In this document: positions 12,361-22,099 of the stretch, piece by piece
Layout: each line of letters begins with the position of its first letter
Position numbering within the stretch: the stretch's first letter is position 1
Origin: Wyeomyia smithii
Lineage: Eukaryota > Arthropoda > Insecta > Diptera > Culicidae
Assembly: GCF_029784165.1 (NCBI RefSeq)
Contig: NC_073696.1
Span: 28,053,570-28,117,569 of the forward strand
Length of the DNA stretch: 64,000 nt
Reading direction: 5' to 3'
Notes under the pieces: model-generated
Told to the model about the DNA's origin: nothing
Database searches by the model: none
The model's input: the letters and a program-made list of their open reading frames with translations, nothing else
Translations under genes and position numbers: made by a program

Positions 12361-13634
12361 GGCACTTATATTTATAGTTTTTTATGCAGATACTTGTTCA
12401 CAGTTTTTGAATCAATCGGATATTTATTGCCCAGCTCACAATATGATTACGCCGACCGACCAGGCGTTTCCACCCTTAATTTCGCTCGAACTTTGCACTC
12501 TTGCAAAGTGCATATTTGTTCGGAACCACATTTTCTTTTGGAGGAATTTCCATTCTCGAAGAGTTCGTCAAAAATGTATATAAATGTTTATTTCTATATC
12601 GAGGATCTTTAGAATAGCAAGACTCTTAACTTTTAGATTTTTCTTCATTTCGCTCAAAAAAATTGCAAATCTATTTACGACGATCTTCTTCCCAACTAAG
12701 CGTCACTTGACAGAAACGACTAGTCGTGTTACCAGTTATATAAAAATGGATCTTCATTTTGTGGAAATAGATTTTTCGATTTGTACAGCACTTCGAAATC
12801 GTAGACCAATTTGAAAGTTGTTCGGATTTTTTTCCTCACACGTTACAGTTGCCACTGCTCAAATTCCGGTCAAAAACGATCATGGCTGCAGAAAATTGGT
12901 GGCAATATAGTTGCCACTAACCGATAAGGGGGGTAAACCCGAACTTCAGAACTTGAAAAGTTAAGCATTTCGATGTCTAATATTGCCGTTGGGAATTAAG
13001 GATTGTGACTTCGAAATATAATATTCCGGTTCAGGATTTTCAGGATGAAGGAATCTAATTCCAGACCTGAACTGAAAACGACAACTTTGGAGATGGAAAT
13101 GGGGCTTGAGTTCTGAATTTATATTTCACAATGTTGATTTCTGTTTTTCCAATTTTAGGATTGTGTTTCCAAATTTTAAAAGCATTATATTTTATTTCCA
13201 GATTCCAAGTTACAGGTTTTGTATCTTAAAATTCGAATATATTACACCAGGTTCGGTTCGCTGTTACATTTACAATGCGCTATTTTTAATAGTTTTCACA
13301 ATTACTGAGAAAAATGTGCACTACCCTATGGTAAAAATGGCCTAAAGATACAATCCACTATATCGAATTATAGAGCAGGTCAAAATTTTTCAAGAATTTA
13401 CGTAAAAGTTAGCAAATATTAGCCCAAATTAACCCATCCAGGTTACTGGCACGGGAATCAAAATTAATTTATGGTAGAATAAAAATACAATACTCAATGG
13501 AAACAGAAGCTATTTAGTTTCTTATCGAATAATTTATAAAAACCAACATAAATTAACCCATGATTCAGAATTCCGCCTGTCATCAATATGTTTGTAAATG
13601 TTAACCAGTCTTTAGAATGCAAAATCTCATAACA
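12361..13634. other. Non-coding, degenerate repeats
   Basis: No supported gene. Short open frames at 12.3-12.8 kb lack any protein-like pattern. The GAATTC/TTCCGGTT degenerate repeat vocabulary is present at 12960-13260. Confidence 0.5.
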
Positions 13635-13707
13635 TTTATTTATAAACATCTATTGAATTTGGTACGGCAATATCGTATTTCTCTGATTCACATAGATAAG
13701 GCTGAAT

Positions 13708-14261
13708 TTACCATTTCGATTGTACAAGCACCTTCTCTACTGGAGCAACGTAGGCAACCTGCTTGGCCACAGGAACAATGGTTTTAACGACTTCAGGATG
13801 ATCCCAACCGTAGGCACCAGCTCCGTAGCTTCCCCATGGCAGACCCCACGAGTTGACCTTTACCGATGGAACTACGGTCTTAGCGACATTCTGATATCCC
13901 CATCCAGCTCCATAAGTTCCCCAGGGTTGAGCCCAGGAGTTGATTTTATCGTAGCCACCATAATAACCACTCCATCCGTTGTTGTACAAACCAGTTGCTG
14001 GCCAGGACGAGGCCCACGTTTTTGCGACTGGGTAAGCAGCTACTTGATGACCATTCCAGCCGTTCCAACCGTTCCAGCCGTTGTTCCAGGAGCTCCATCC
14101 AGCAGAGTGTGATGGCCAGTAAGAGGAATGTTCGTAGGATGCCTGAGCAGCGACAGCCAGAGTGGCAACCAGCACTGCAATGAAGATCTAGTTAAGATGA
14201 AATGGAACAAAATTAATGCTGGTCATCACAAACGCAAAATATATTTCTATCAAACCTTCAT
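13708..14261 (-). CDS. Trp/Gly-rich low-complexity cuticular protein (gene D)
   Basis: B-type cuticular protein, 161 residues. Exon 1 is 14256-14261 (Met-Lys), the intron 68 bp with TAG acceptor, and exon 2 13708-14187. The signal peptide is MKIFIAVLVATLAVAAQA. The Trp-rich block has an expanded (NGW)n run, NNGWNGWNGWNGH, against one NGWNGH in B, which explains the extra length and suggests replication slippage. Two PWG-x-YGAG/KT(V/I)VP units and the tail VEKVLVQSKW follow. The poly(A) signal is at 13635-13640 and the TATAAAA at 14339-14345 (minus). It is divergent from E, so this pair is the mirror image of A/B: here the B-type gene is on the minus strand. Confidence 0.88.
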
Positions 14262-14338
14262 TTTGAAAATAAGTTTTAACGTATTGAAGTAACTATGTTT
14301 GAGGCTGAACTGTGGTTAGCGCTGTCAAAGTCTGGCTG

Positions 14339-14345
14339 TTTTATA
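14339..14345 (-). promoter_or_regulatory. Gene D TATA box
   Basis: Minus-strand TATAAAACAGCCAG is identical in context to the B and B' promoters. Confidence 0.7.
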
Positions 14346-14610
14346 CTGGATAGAAATGTTCTTTAAAGGAAATGACAATCAATTATTTAGTTCGTATTAA
14401 TTATCATTAGTTTGTTGCATCCTTCAGTGCCTGAAACAAATCAATTCAGCAGCTTTAATTTTCGTTCGATTACATTACCAGTGCTTGTGCACATCATGAA
14501 CAACAATCGCTGAAAACTCAACTGTCGAACGAAAGGAAGTAAAACAAAACGTTATCAGGAAGTGCAAGTACATTGTGACAAATGCGATCGGACAATAAAT
14601 AGCGCAAAAG

Positions 14611-14650
14611 TATATAAACGCTGACAAGCATCACTAAGCCACAGTTGCTC
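14611..14650 (+). promoter_or_regulatory. Gene E core promoter
   Basis: TATATAAA at 14611-14618 and CACAGTTGC near 14640, as at the A-type genes. The promoter looks intact although the coding region is broken. Confidence 0.7.
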
Positions 14651-14700
14651 CCAAGTAGGCATCGTTCTTCTACCAAACTGAACTCTAAAAATCAAACGAA

Positions 14701-15290
14701 ATGAAGGTAAATTTCACCAAAACTAATTATTCACTGGCATTAACAAAAATTTAACTCCCATTAGACTATTTCTGCCATATTGATTGCAACGTTGGCGGTT
14801 GCCACACATGGATCCTACGCACCAGCATCGTATTGGCCATCTCACTCTGCTGGATGGAGCTCCTGGAGCAACGGATGGAACGGACATCAGGTGGCTTCGT
14901 ACCCATACGCTAAAACGTGGGCTTCTTCGTGGCCAGCAGCTGGTTTGTACAGCAACGGATGGAACGGTCACTATGGTGCTGTAGAGAAAGTCTCCCCATG
15001 GGGTCAACCTTGGGGAAGCTCGGTGCCAAGACAATTATTCCATCAGTGAAGGTTAATGCTTGGGATCAATCTTGGGGAAGCTACGGTTCCGGATGGGGAT
15101 ATGAAAACGTTGCTAAAACCGTTGTGCCATCGCTGAAGGCCAACTCGTGGGGACTACCATGGGGAAACTACGGAGCTGGTGCTTACGGTTGGGAACAATC
15201 GGAAGTGATCAAGACTGTTGTTCCATAGCCAAGCAGGTCGCTTATGTGGCTCCAGTACATTCTGATGTAGAGAAGGTTCTAATGCATTAA
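14701..15290 (+). pseudogene. A-type cuticular gene with two frameshifts (gene E)
   Basis: Exon 1 is 14701-14706 (Met-Lys), the intron 58 bp, and exon 2 starts at 14765; the signal peptide is MKTISAILIATLAVATHG. The A-type plan follows, but AAGCTCGGTGCC near 15020 lacks one A compared with the paralogues, and TTCCATAGCC near 15225 lacks one G and makes a TAG. Similarity to A resumes in the right frame after each break. The end is also shortened: VEKVLMH and stop at 15288 replace VLVQPKW. An AATAAA lies at 15309-15314. It is either a young pseudogene or carries sequencing indels; the altered tail favours real decay. Confidence 0.85.
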
Positions 15291-15299
15291 TGTAGATCT

Positions 15300-15635
15300 G
15301 ACTGAGAGAATAAAGCGAATTTAAAGTGTTTCATATTCCATAATTTATTTTATGTTTTTGCAATTCGTTTCGTTTGTCTGATGATTTGCGTGTTGTTCAA
15401 AATTGTTCATAATTCTTTTGTGATCCCAGATCGTTCTTTGAAATAATCTAATCCGAAATCAAAAATCAGAAATAGAAAGTTGGAAACAGCAAATTTTAAA
15501 CTTTCCAATCTTTGAATTTTAAAGGCAGCAATCAGAAATGACTTTTAATCCGGAATTTAAAAATTTAAATAAAAAAATCATTAAAATATGACAATAATGT
15601 GGAATTAAAACATCTGCAACCGGTATTTATAATAT
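15300..15635. other. Non-coding, degenerate AT-rich repeats
   Basis: Beyond the gene E poly(A) signal there is no gene; the same CCGAAATC/GAAATC vocabulary occurs at 15440-15600. Confidence 0.5.
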
Positions 15636-16068
15636 GAGCAATTCTCGCTGAAGCCAGGCCACTAGGTGCTCAAGGTCTTTCGAATTAGATACAAATGCAC
15701 ATATTTGTTAGAAATAGAGAAAAATTGATTGTGACATTTTTGTTTGATCGAATTTGTTGACCCCTCGGTCACCAAGGGGTGAAATAGTTTCTATAGAAGT
15801 GGAATTTTTTATTTATATTATATTCTTCATGTTTTATTTGAGCTATATCTCTGAAATTCGTTATAGAATCTACTACAAGTAGCATTTTTCTGTAAAGAGG
15901 AATGATAAGGCTTTCATTTGGAATGATCAGAATTTTGCCGCCATCTTGAATTTGGCCGCCATCTTGGATCATATCAGAAAAGTCAACCTGAGAGAAGCAT
16001 CAGAAAGCTGAGAAAAAATGCTATAAGATGCAGTAAAAAACTTAGGTGAGCATCAGTGTTAAACTACC
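15636..16068 (+). repeat. Dispersed repeat R, copy a
   Basis: It starts GAGCAATTCTCGCTGAA and contains TCACCAAGGGGTGAAA, a tandem GCCGCCATCTTG pair and GAGCATCAGTGTTAA. Copies b (from 30184) and c (35535-36275, inverted) share the order and the outer terminus. No coding capacity is seen. Confidence 0.8.
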
Positions 16069-17879
16069 AATTTCCCAAACGAAGTTTTAAAATAAACAAT
16101 TTTTTGAAAACATAAAATTCACAAATATAAAGATTCAAACTGCCAATATGATATTTAAAACATGAGTTTTATGAGTTGTAGTCTAAATTTAAAATGTTTT
16201 GACGAAACATTCAAGTGCTTTCAGAAAATGGCAAAATAATGACTTTAAACAAACAAAATGCGTATTTTTAACCGTTCATAATCTTTTCACGAAAGCAGAA
16301 CTTCGAAATCGGAAATACCTGCTTTGAAATTCGAGAATGGCATATTGCCAGTTTTGAAGTTAGAATTATAAATTTTTTTAAACAAAACTTAGAACATGTT
16401 GAAATCCGGAATCCGAAGAAGCGTAAACGGAGCTTGCCCTATTTGTACTTTGAAACCGATTTTTTAAAAAAAAAAAAAAAACAAACTAAAATCGACTTTT
16501 CCGAAGAAAAAATATATGAAATTGATTCAATTTTCAAAGGAAATTTCACTTAAGGGGTTATATACCTTTTCAGTTTTCTATAAGACTGATACAAATTTCG
16601 CAGTCTTTTTATGTCCAAGGTTATCAAAGTTAGCCATGGGGGGGGGGGGGGGGGGGAAATAAATAACATCGAGACACAAAAAGGAATATCTTTGATGAAA
16701 GTTTGTATACAAGTTAAGACGTTTTTAACTTGCACTGTTGAAAAATAATACTTTATTATTCTTGTTAATCCTATTGTTTGCCCTTTGACGACACTCTCGT
16801 TGTCACTGGACTTGTTTGTTTAAATTCAGCATATACGCTGTCGAAGAACCAATAACAAAACGACTTTAGCTTTATCCCCTTCCAATTTTCAAGATTTTTA
16901 AAGGAGAGTGGAGTGAAATAAAAGAAAAATGAAATTTGTTGCGGCTCAATTGAAAAAAAAAAAAAAAATTGCTCTATCTTTAAGTACATCTTCTTGAGAA
17001 CATTTTTTCAAATTTCCATAGAGATTTAAGCAATAGAGAGAAAGCAAGAGCGACATGAAGCGCGCCTCATTACGGCCGCATATACTGTACTTAAAAATTT
17101 TTATGCGATTTTCTCGGAATGGTGTTTTGCAAAAATGGTTTTGTCGTGTCTACCTTTCAACTGTGGTTACCCTTAAACTGTTAAACCGATTTTCTTCATC
17201 TCTTCTCAATGTTCGTTATTAACGTTCACGTATGGAGCCTCGAGTGTCACCCAACAGAGGCTATGTATCCTTATTCCCATCTTAGCCCATGTGTTCATCT
17301 CATGAAATATTTACATTCAATTCAAAACTAGAATAAAAATCACAAACGTTATGGCCAGGAACGCAAGATGACGTAGAACTACAGAGAGCTGTTTGTTACA
17401 ATACTTGCATTGCATTGTTGCATTCGAGAGTGATCGCAAGTCATAAATTCGAAGTAAACTTCTCTTCTACAGTAATTCTTTTTAATATAATAAAATATTT
17501 GAAAATAACGTGGAGACGCTGAAAACCTTCAAAATATTATCGGTCATAGTCGAATGCAACAATGCAAATAATGAAGTTAGTCCCGTCGGGATGCGGTATA
17601 TTTTTCCAAATCTGTATCATACTTCCAGTTCGCTTATTTTTCGTTCTCTCTACTTCACATACTGTCTGCTTAATGAACTTGCGTGTTAGGGGGAAAAAGC
17701 CGTTGTTAAAATAGAAATTCAGTTCGAAAAAATCACAAAAAGGTTGTATGCAAAGCCACGACCGCAAGGTTGAAGTAGAATACTTTCACAAGAAAGATAA
17801 CCTGGCTGCTTGCGTGTCAGTCATTTTTCCTAGTAAATAAACGTTGACCGTTCATTGGCAGTATTGTAATTTCTTTTTG
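16069..17879. other. Non-coding; poly-G run
   Basis: No gene supported. A run of 19 G at 16638-16656 follows GCCAT, and degenerate repeats lie at 16270-16420. Small open frames here have no protein-like features. Confidence 0.5.
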
Positions 17880-18000
17880 TCTGATATTTTGAATGAAGTT
17901 CATTGGATATTTTTAAATTTTGTGCAAATGAGAAGTTGAAGTGCTGCCGATTTGTAATATGCACATTTAATACGACATCATTAAACGGGAACGGAACAAA

Positions 18001-18160
18001 GGCTACGGTTATGCGAAAGCGAATGCCGGCGCGATGCGATTCGCCTTACCGTGGTGAAATGTACAGCACTTTTTAAGGCGAAGTAGAGCTATACATTTCA
18101 ACAGATTTCGTCTTGCCGAATCGCATCGCGCCGTTATTTGCGTTCTGCATGACCGTAGCC
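18001..18160. mobile_element. 160-bp palindromic MITE, Harbinger-like (1)
   Basis: Long terminal inverted repeats begin GGCTACGGT(T/C)ATGC and continue through GCG-rich sequence to about 43 bp per arm. The element is flanked on both sides by AAA (17998-18000 and 18161-18163), a candidate 3-bp target duplication. The centre includes ATGTACAG. Architecture and CpG-rich arms match the element at 19259-19404. The GG-start and 3-bp duplication suggest the PIF/Harbinger class (inference). Confidence 0.7.
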
Positions 18161-18251
18161 AAACACTAAGCGACGCAAACACGTAATAATAGTCAGAGTA
18201 TGCATGTAGATGAAGATAATTAACTTTGGATTATAGCGCAAAACGAGAAAA

Positions 18252-18290
18252 TATTAACTCTTCAAATAATCATTTGTGTTCTTCAAATTT
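18252..18290 (-). terminator. Decayed histone-like 3' end
   Basis: The purine element TTTGAAGAGTTAAT (minus strand, 18252-18265) is intact, but the stem-loop upstream of it has decayed (GAAGAACACA remains). It lies 30-70 nt downstream of promoter P2's start site, so almost no transcript body is left. Confidence 0.4.
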
Positions 18291-18314
18291 CAGTTGTTCA
18301 ATTTAATATCCGTT

Positions 18315-18440
18315 GAAATGTTTGTTTATTATCTGATGAAGCTCTTATATAGGCCAAATGATGCATTCCCAATTTACTAGGTCCATAACTCTGCCGACCG
18401 TGCTTGGGAAAGCGCGGTATAACGACCAATCAGAGGTCGA
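18315..18440 (-). promoter_or_regulatory. Cassette promoter P2
   Basis: Minus strand, in order: CTGATTGG (CCAAT-type, about 18427-18434), the block CACGGTCGGCAGA, TTTGGCCTATATAAGAG (TATA 18342-18351) and ACATTT at the initiator position 32 nt downstream. The same order occurs at 21043-21140. Upstream sequence out to about 18690, ending near the CATCCCTATGTAGCC block, is shared with the copies at 21.3 and 38.8 kb. Confidence 0.6.
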
Positions 18441-19120
18441 ATTTTGTGTTTTGACAAGGCTTAAGAGTTTTCAATAGTACAATAGTTCGAATGATAAAAT
18501 TGCAATTTCATGCATTTGGTAGGAATCTCAGAAGATTTTCTAATCGATTGCTGCAAAAACGAAGGAAATCCATCGAAAACTAACCGATTTATTAGCATTT
18601 GAAATTTTTCTCACTTTTTTCAGTTTTAGATTTACATTTTACATCCCTATGTAGCCAAACTTCCTGAGAGAAGTATTCTAATTCAGAATTAAATCTTAAT
18701 TAATTCCTTATAATATTATGGATTATATTAGTATATTATTATCCATTAATTCCTTATAAGAACAGTTGTTCAATTCATAGGATGTAGTGTTTATCTTACA
18801 TCTCTGTGTTACCTTGATAGTGAGGACTAAGGCGCACGGTCAACACAATGAGAAAGGTGTTTTCACATTGAAAACTAGACACGGCTTTACTGGAGGAAGT
18901 GTTGGCAAATGCATCTACCGCTAATACCACCGCTATCATACGAAAGCGCGTCGTTTCATGTGGGGAATATCAACAACGAAAAATGACGCGCGTCTAAGCA
19001 TAACCCGAACTGTTTCGCCGTGCTGCTCCCATTTACCTTTACATCGGCCTCAGGGAAGTACCGGCTGCATCTGCATCTACCGCTGAGGCTGTCACTATAC
19101 TGCTATTGGTACCAAAAGCT

Positions 19121-19163
19121 ATTAACTCTTCAAATAAGTGTGTTATTTGTTCTCAAAAGAACA
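19121..19163 (-). terminator. Histone-like 3' end: stem-loop plus purine element
   Basis: Minus strand: TGTTCT-TTTG-AGAACA (19148-19163) is a perfect 6-bp stem with a 4-nt loop and a T-A closing pair. It is followed after 13 nt by TTTGAAGAGTTAAT (19121-19134). This is the layout of metazoan replication-dependent histone 3' processing sites, in which the purine element pairs with U7 snRNA. Confidence 0.6.
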
Positions 19164-19258
19164 ATTGTTCAATTCAAAATCGGATTTACGCAATCGCATC
19201 TCTGTAATATTACCGACAATAATATTCTTCTGAACAAACTGTTACAAATTTTCCATTA

Positions 19259-19404
19259 GGCCTCTGCTATAATAGACGCGAAAAGCGACGCGAACCGATT
19301 CGCTCAGCTGTTGGTTAATGTACAGCCATCAGTAGAGCCGTACATAAACCTACGGCCGAGCGAATCGGTTCGCGCCGCTTTTCGCGTCTACTATGGCAGA
19401 GGCC
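19259..19404. mobile_element. 146-bp palindromic MITE, Harbinger-like (2)
   Basis: Roughly 46-bp inverted arms begin GGCCTCTGC(T/C)ATA and hold GACGCGAAAAGC and CGAATCGGTTCGC. The flanks are TTA on both sides (19256-19258, 19405-19407), the usual target duplication of PIF/Harbinger elements. The centre has ATGTACAG, as in the element at 18001. It is inserted in the 3' part of the cassette driven by P3. Confidence 0.78.
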
Positions 19405-19567
19405 TTAGAGGAAGTTGCTGGCTGATGTATTCACTCCATGCAAGCCTGCTGCTGATGCTTCCCGCTACCACACTGAAACAGCATTTTAGTGATGGGAGTG
19501 TCGTTGCATCAGCTGACCCTGCTACTATCGATGCTGATATACCCGCTGCAACAGCTACGCTATGCAT

Positions 19568-19759
19568 AGCCATGCCACAGTTGTGGCCGCTATACGCTGG
19601 CCCAACTGCTGAGCAACTGCAACGCTATCCGTAGCCATGCCACAGTTGTGGCCGCCATTGGTATCCGCTGTACCTGCATCTGCTGGCCCTGCTGCTATCG
19701 ATGGTGAGATCCGCTGAAACTGCTACGCTTATTTGCAGCCATGCCACAGTTGTGGCCGC
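19568..19759. repeat. Motif repeated three times in cassette body
   Basis: AGCCATGCCACAGTTGTGG followed by CCGC occurs at 19568, 19633 and 19737, with related GC-rich filler (GCTATCGATG, CTGCTGGCCC) between. It lies inside the predicted minus-strand transcript of promoter P3 (19840 to 19148). CCACAACTGTGG is itself palindromic. Confidence 0.75.
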
Positions 19760-19837
19760 TATCCGCTATCGATGGTACCCACTGCTCGCTCCCGCTGCTG
19801 CTAAGGGAGGACTGCTGTCGTTGCTGTTCAGAACTAC

Positions 19838-19875
19838 AATGAGCGGCTTCGACTAAAACAGGCTCTTATATAGGG
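19838..19875 (-). promoter_or_regulatory. Cassette promoter P3
   Basis: Minus strand TATATAAGAG at 19863-19872 and TCATTG with its A at 19840. The start-site region (GCCGCTCATTGTAGTTCTG) is almost the same as that of P4, while the sequence upstream of TATA differs from the other copies. The predicted unit ends at the stem-loop 19148-19163 and has no histone ORF. Confidence 0.6.
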
Positions 19876-20571
19876 ATGAAAATAGGAATGAATTATTTTA
19901 CGTACGTGGTGGAATGATATAACTTGAAAAATATGTGTGACTTCATTCTGGTTCAGAGCGATCATTTGATAAGCTCCACCTCTTTTTTCAGTTTCTAAAG
20001 TTTTTCCTCAGTTTCGTAGCACGGATGCACAAAAATGATTTCTTGTCGAGCCGGACCGATAGCACTCTCATTAAAGCAACAAAATAACATGTTTTGTGTC
20101 GTGTTGCGCAGCTTCGTTGAAGAAAATGTTCCCGTCCCCGTGTCGCATGTAAGCAGATTATTGCGTTCAGTAGACAGTAGATAGTGTATCCAGCGAATAA
20201 ACATCGATGGTGCTCTCACACACGCAAGGGTTTTAACCCGTATCTTATTGCGGTTTGTAACATCAAGCGATTTCGTTTGCTCGCTGTTGCGTGTTGCATC
20301 ATGTTGAAACTTGGCAGCTGGGAGACGACAAAATTCTGTTAATGCTGATTGATTGAATCGACTTCACATTAGCTCTGCATAGTCGAGCTAACTGCTTTTG
20401 TGAATGCGTTCTAACAGGGCAATTTATTATTCAATGTCGGTTATGCTGATCGCAGCCTTTGCGCTGCCCCTACAGTGGGGAGTTTTCTAAATAAAGTAAA
20501 AATTAGACAACTACAACAGAATTTGATTGCATCCCGCACAGAATGTCTGCTTGTGTTGATGCCAGAAAATT
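19876..20571. other. Non-coding; cassette-derived pieces
   Basis: No gene supported. The part from about 20400 repeats, with divergence, the GCTGCCC...GGGG block that precedes the stem-loops at 20.6 and 20.8 kb (period about 220 bp). Confidence 0.45.
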
Positions 20572-20612
20572 ATTAACCTTCAATTATTTTTTTATTTGCC
20601 TGCAAAAAAGCA
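20572..20612 (-). terminator. Histone-like 3' end, imperfect stem
   Basis: Minus strand TGCTTT-TTTG-CAGGCA (20597-20612, one mismatch) followed after about 13 nt by TTGAAGGTTAAT. It is a tandem relative of the signal at 20792-20833, 221 bp away. Confidence 0.45.
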
Positions 20613-20791
20613 TTTTGCTGTTCAAAATCGGTTGCTAATTACAACCTTTGAGCTGCCCTAACATTGGGGGAAATAAGATACACGGACAACATGCACTGTG
20701 GAAGCTATTTCACATTCAGTAAATAAGACGGGTGCGACAAATTTAAATTGCTAGGATGCAACACAGAATACTTGCTTGCGTTGACAAAAAT

Positions 20792-20833
20792 TATTAACTT
20801 TCAATGACTTGTTTATTTGCCTTCAAAAAGGCA
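20792..20833 (-). terminator. Histone-like 3' end of cassette P4
   Basis: Minus strand TGCCTT-TTTG-AAGGCA (20818-20833) is a perfect 6-bp stem, followed after 13 nt by TTGAAAGTTAAT. It lies about 190 nt downstream of the P4 start site. Stem sequence differs from the 19.1 kb copy by paired changes, which keeps the fold. Confidence 0.6.
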
Positions 20834-21017
20834 TTTTGATTTCCAAAATTGGATTTCCTGATGGCAATCTTTATGCTGCCCCAACACGGGGGGAATAATG
20901 GCTGTCTGGCGACACACGCTGAGAAAAACCGCGCTGCTCCTGAGACGTGGTGACCAACCACAGAGCTAGTGCTGCTGCTAAGGAAGGACGACTGCTGTTG
21001 TCGCTGTCTAGAACTAT

Positions 21018-21140
21018 TATGAGCGGCTCCGGCTGAAACAGGCTCTTAAATAGGCCAAATAGCATGTTTTCAATTGCAAGGTATATGATCCTGTCGACCG
21101 TGCTTGGGAAGCAAGCATATAACGACCAATCAGAGGTCGA
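21018..21140 (-). promoter_or_regulatory. Cassette promoter P4
   Basis: Minus strand CTGATTGGTCG (about 21123-21134), CACGGTCGACAGG, TTTGGCCTATTTAAGAG (21043-21052 for TATTTAAGAG) and TCATAA with its A at 21020. The transcript to 20818 would be about 200 nt, begins TCATAATAGTTCTAGACAGC and has no convincing ORF. Confidence 0.6.
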
Positions 21141-21552
21141 ATTTTTCGTTTTGACAAGGCTTGACTATTTTCAATAGTACAATAGTGTGAATAATAAAAT
21201 TACAATTATCTTATTTTGGGAAGAATCTTAGAAGATTTTCCAATCTATTGCTGCAAGAACGAAGGAAATCCATCGAATACTAACCGATTTATTAGCATTT
21301 GAAATTGGACATATTTTTCACTTTTTTTTGTTTTAGATTTTCATTTCACATCCCTATGTAGCCGAACTTCCTGAGAGAAGTATTCTACTTCAAAATTTAG
21401 TCGTACGGAGCACCTTCCATAGTTGTGTTGCACTTGCAAGCACGACGCAGACTGACTTTGGTCTCGATCACACAGGTCTATAAGAATTATCAGCATCAGC
21501 TGACTCTTCTGTGTTTGATGAGACATTCCTTTCAGATCAAAAGTTTTCGACG

Positions 21553-21952
21553 ATGAAACATAAAAGACGTGAGAAAATTAAGCACACTCACGTTGAAAAT
21601 CCGACGTGGGCAGGAGTAAAGTACCTCAAATTCCCCAAACAGCGTGCTGAAACGATTCAATGAAACTCTAACGCTGGATCGCACTGATCACAGCAACCAC
21701 AGTCGTGGAACGATTGACAAACAGCTACGACTGAAAGTCTGCAGAGCAGTTCGGACGAACCCTAGGATCACTCTGCGTGATTTGGTTGAGAAGTTCTCGG
21801 CACTGTGCAGCACTGTTCGACGAATCTGTCAGCGTAAAGGCCTGCGGTTGTTACACGCCAGCAAGCACCTCAACAAGACCCTCAAGCAGAATCTCGTCGC
21901 GCTAGAATGCTGTATGAGAAAGCCTTGACCAAATTCGATGGCTGCATTATAA
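21553..21952 (+). pseudogene. Tc1/mariner transposase, N-terminal part
   Basis: The start ATG at 21553 opens MKHKRREKIKHTHVENPT, then after one frameshift VLKRFNETLTLDR, a helix-turn-helix region (ITLRDLVEKF) and KQNLVAL, and in a shifted frame the end YEKALTKFDGCI. This is the DNA-binding N-terminus of a mosquito-type Tc1/mariner transposase. All three catalytic acidic residues are deleted. No terminal repeats were identified. Confidence 0.72.
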
Positions 21953-22099
21953 TTTTTAAACTGTTGTATTTTCTGCTAATCGGTTCGGTTTTTGATAATT
22001 AGATTATTTATTACCTGCGTACTAGTTGCAGAGTGGATTACAGCTGATTATTTGTGCTCACATTCGAATAAATCGACATTTATTTCTCGACTTCGATAA

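Noticed and set aside
16638..16656. Poly-G run as a G-quadruplex regulator
   Set aside because: A single homopolymer in a repeat-poor, gene-free stretch; length is also unreliable in sequencing.
20871..21065. 64-codon minus-strand frame spanning promoter P4 as a protein of the cassette
   Set aside because: It starts upstream of the TATA box, so the predicted transcript would not contain its start.
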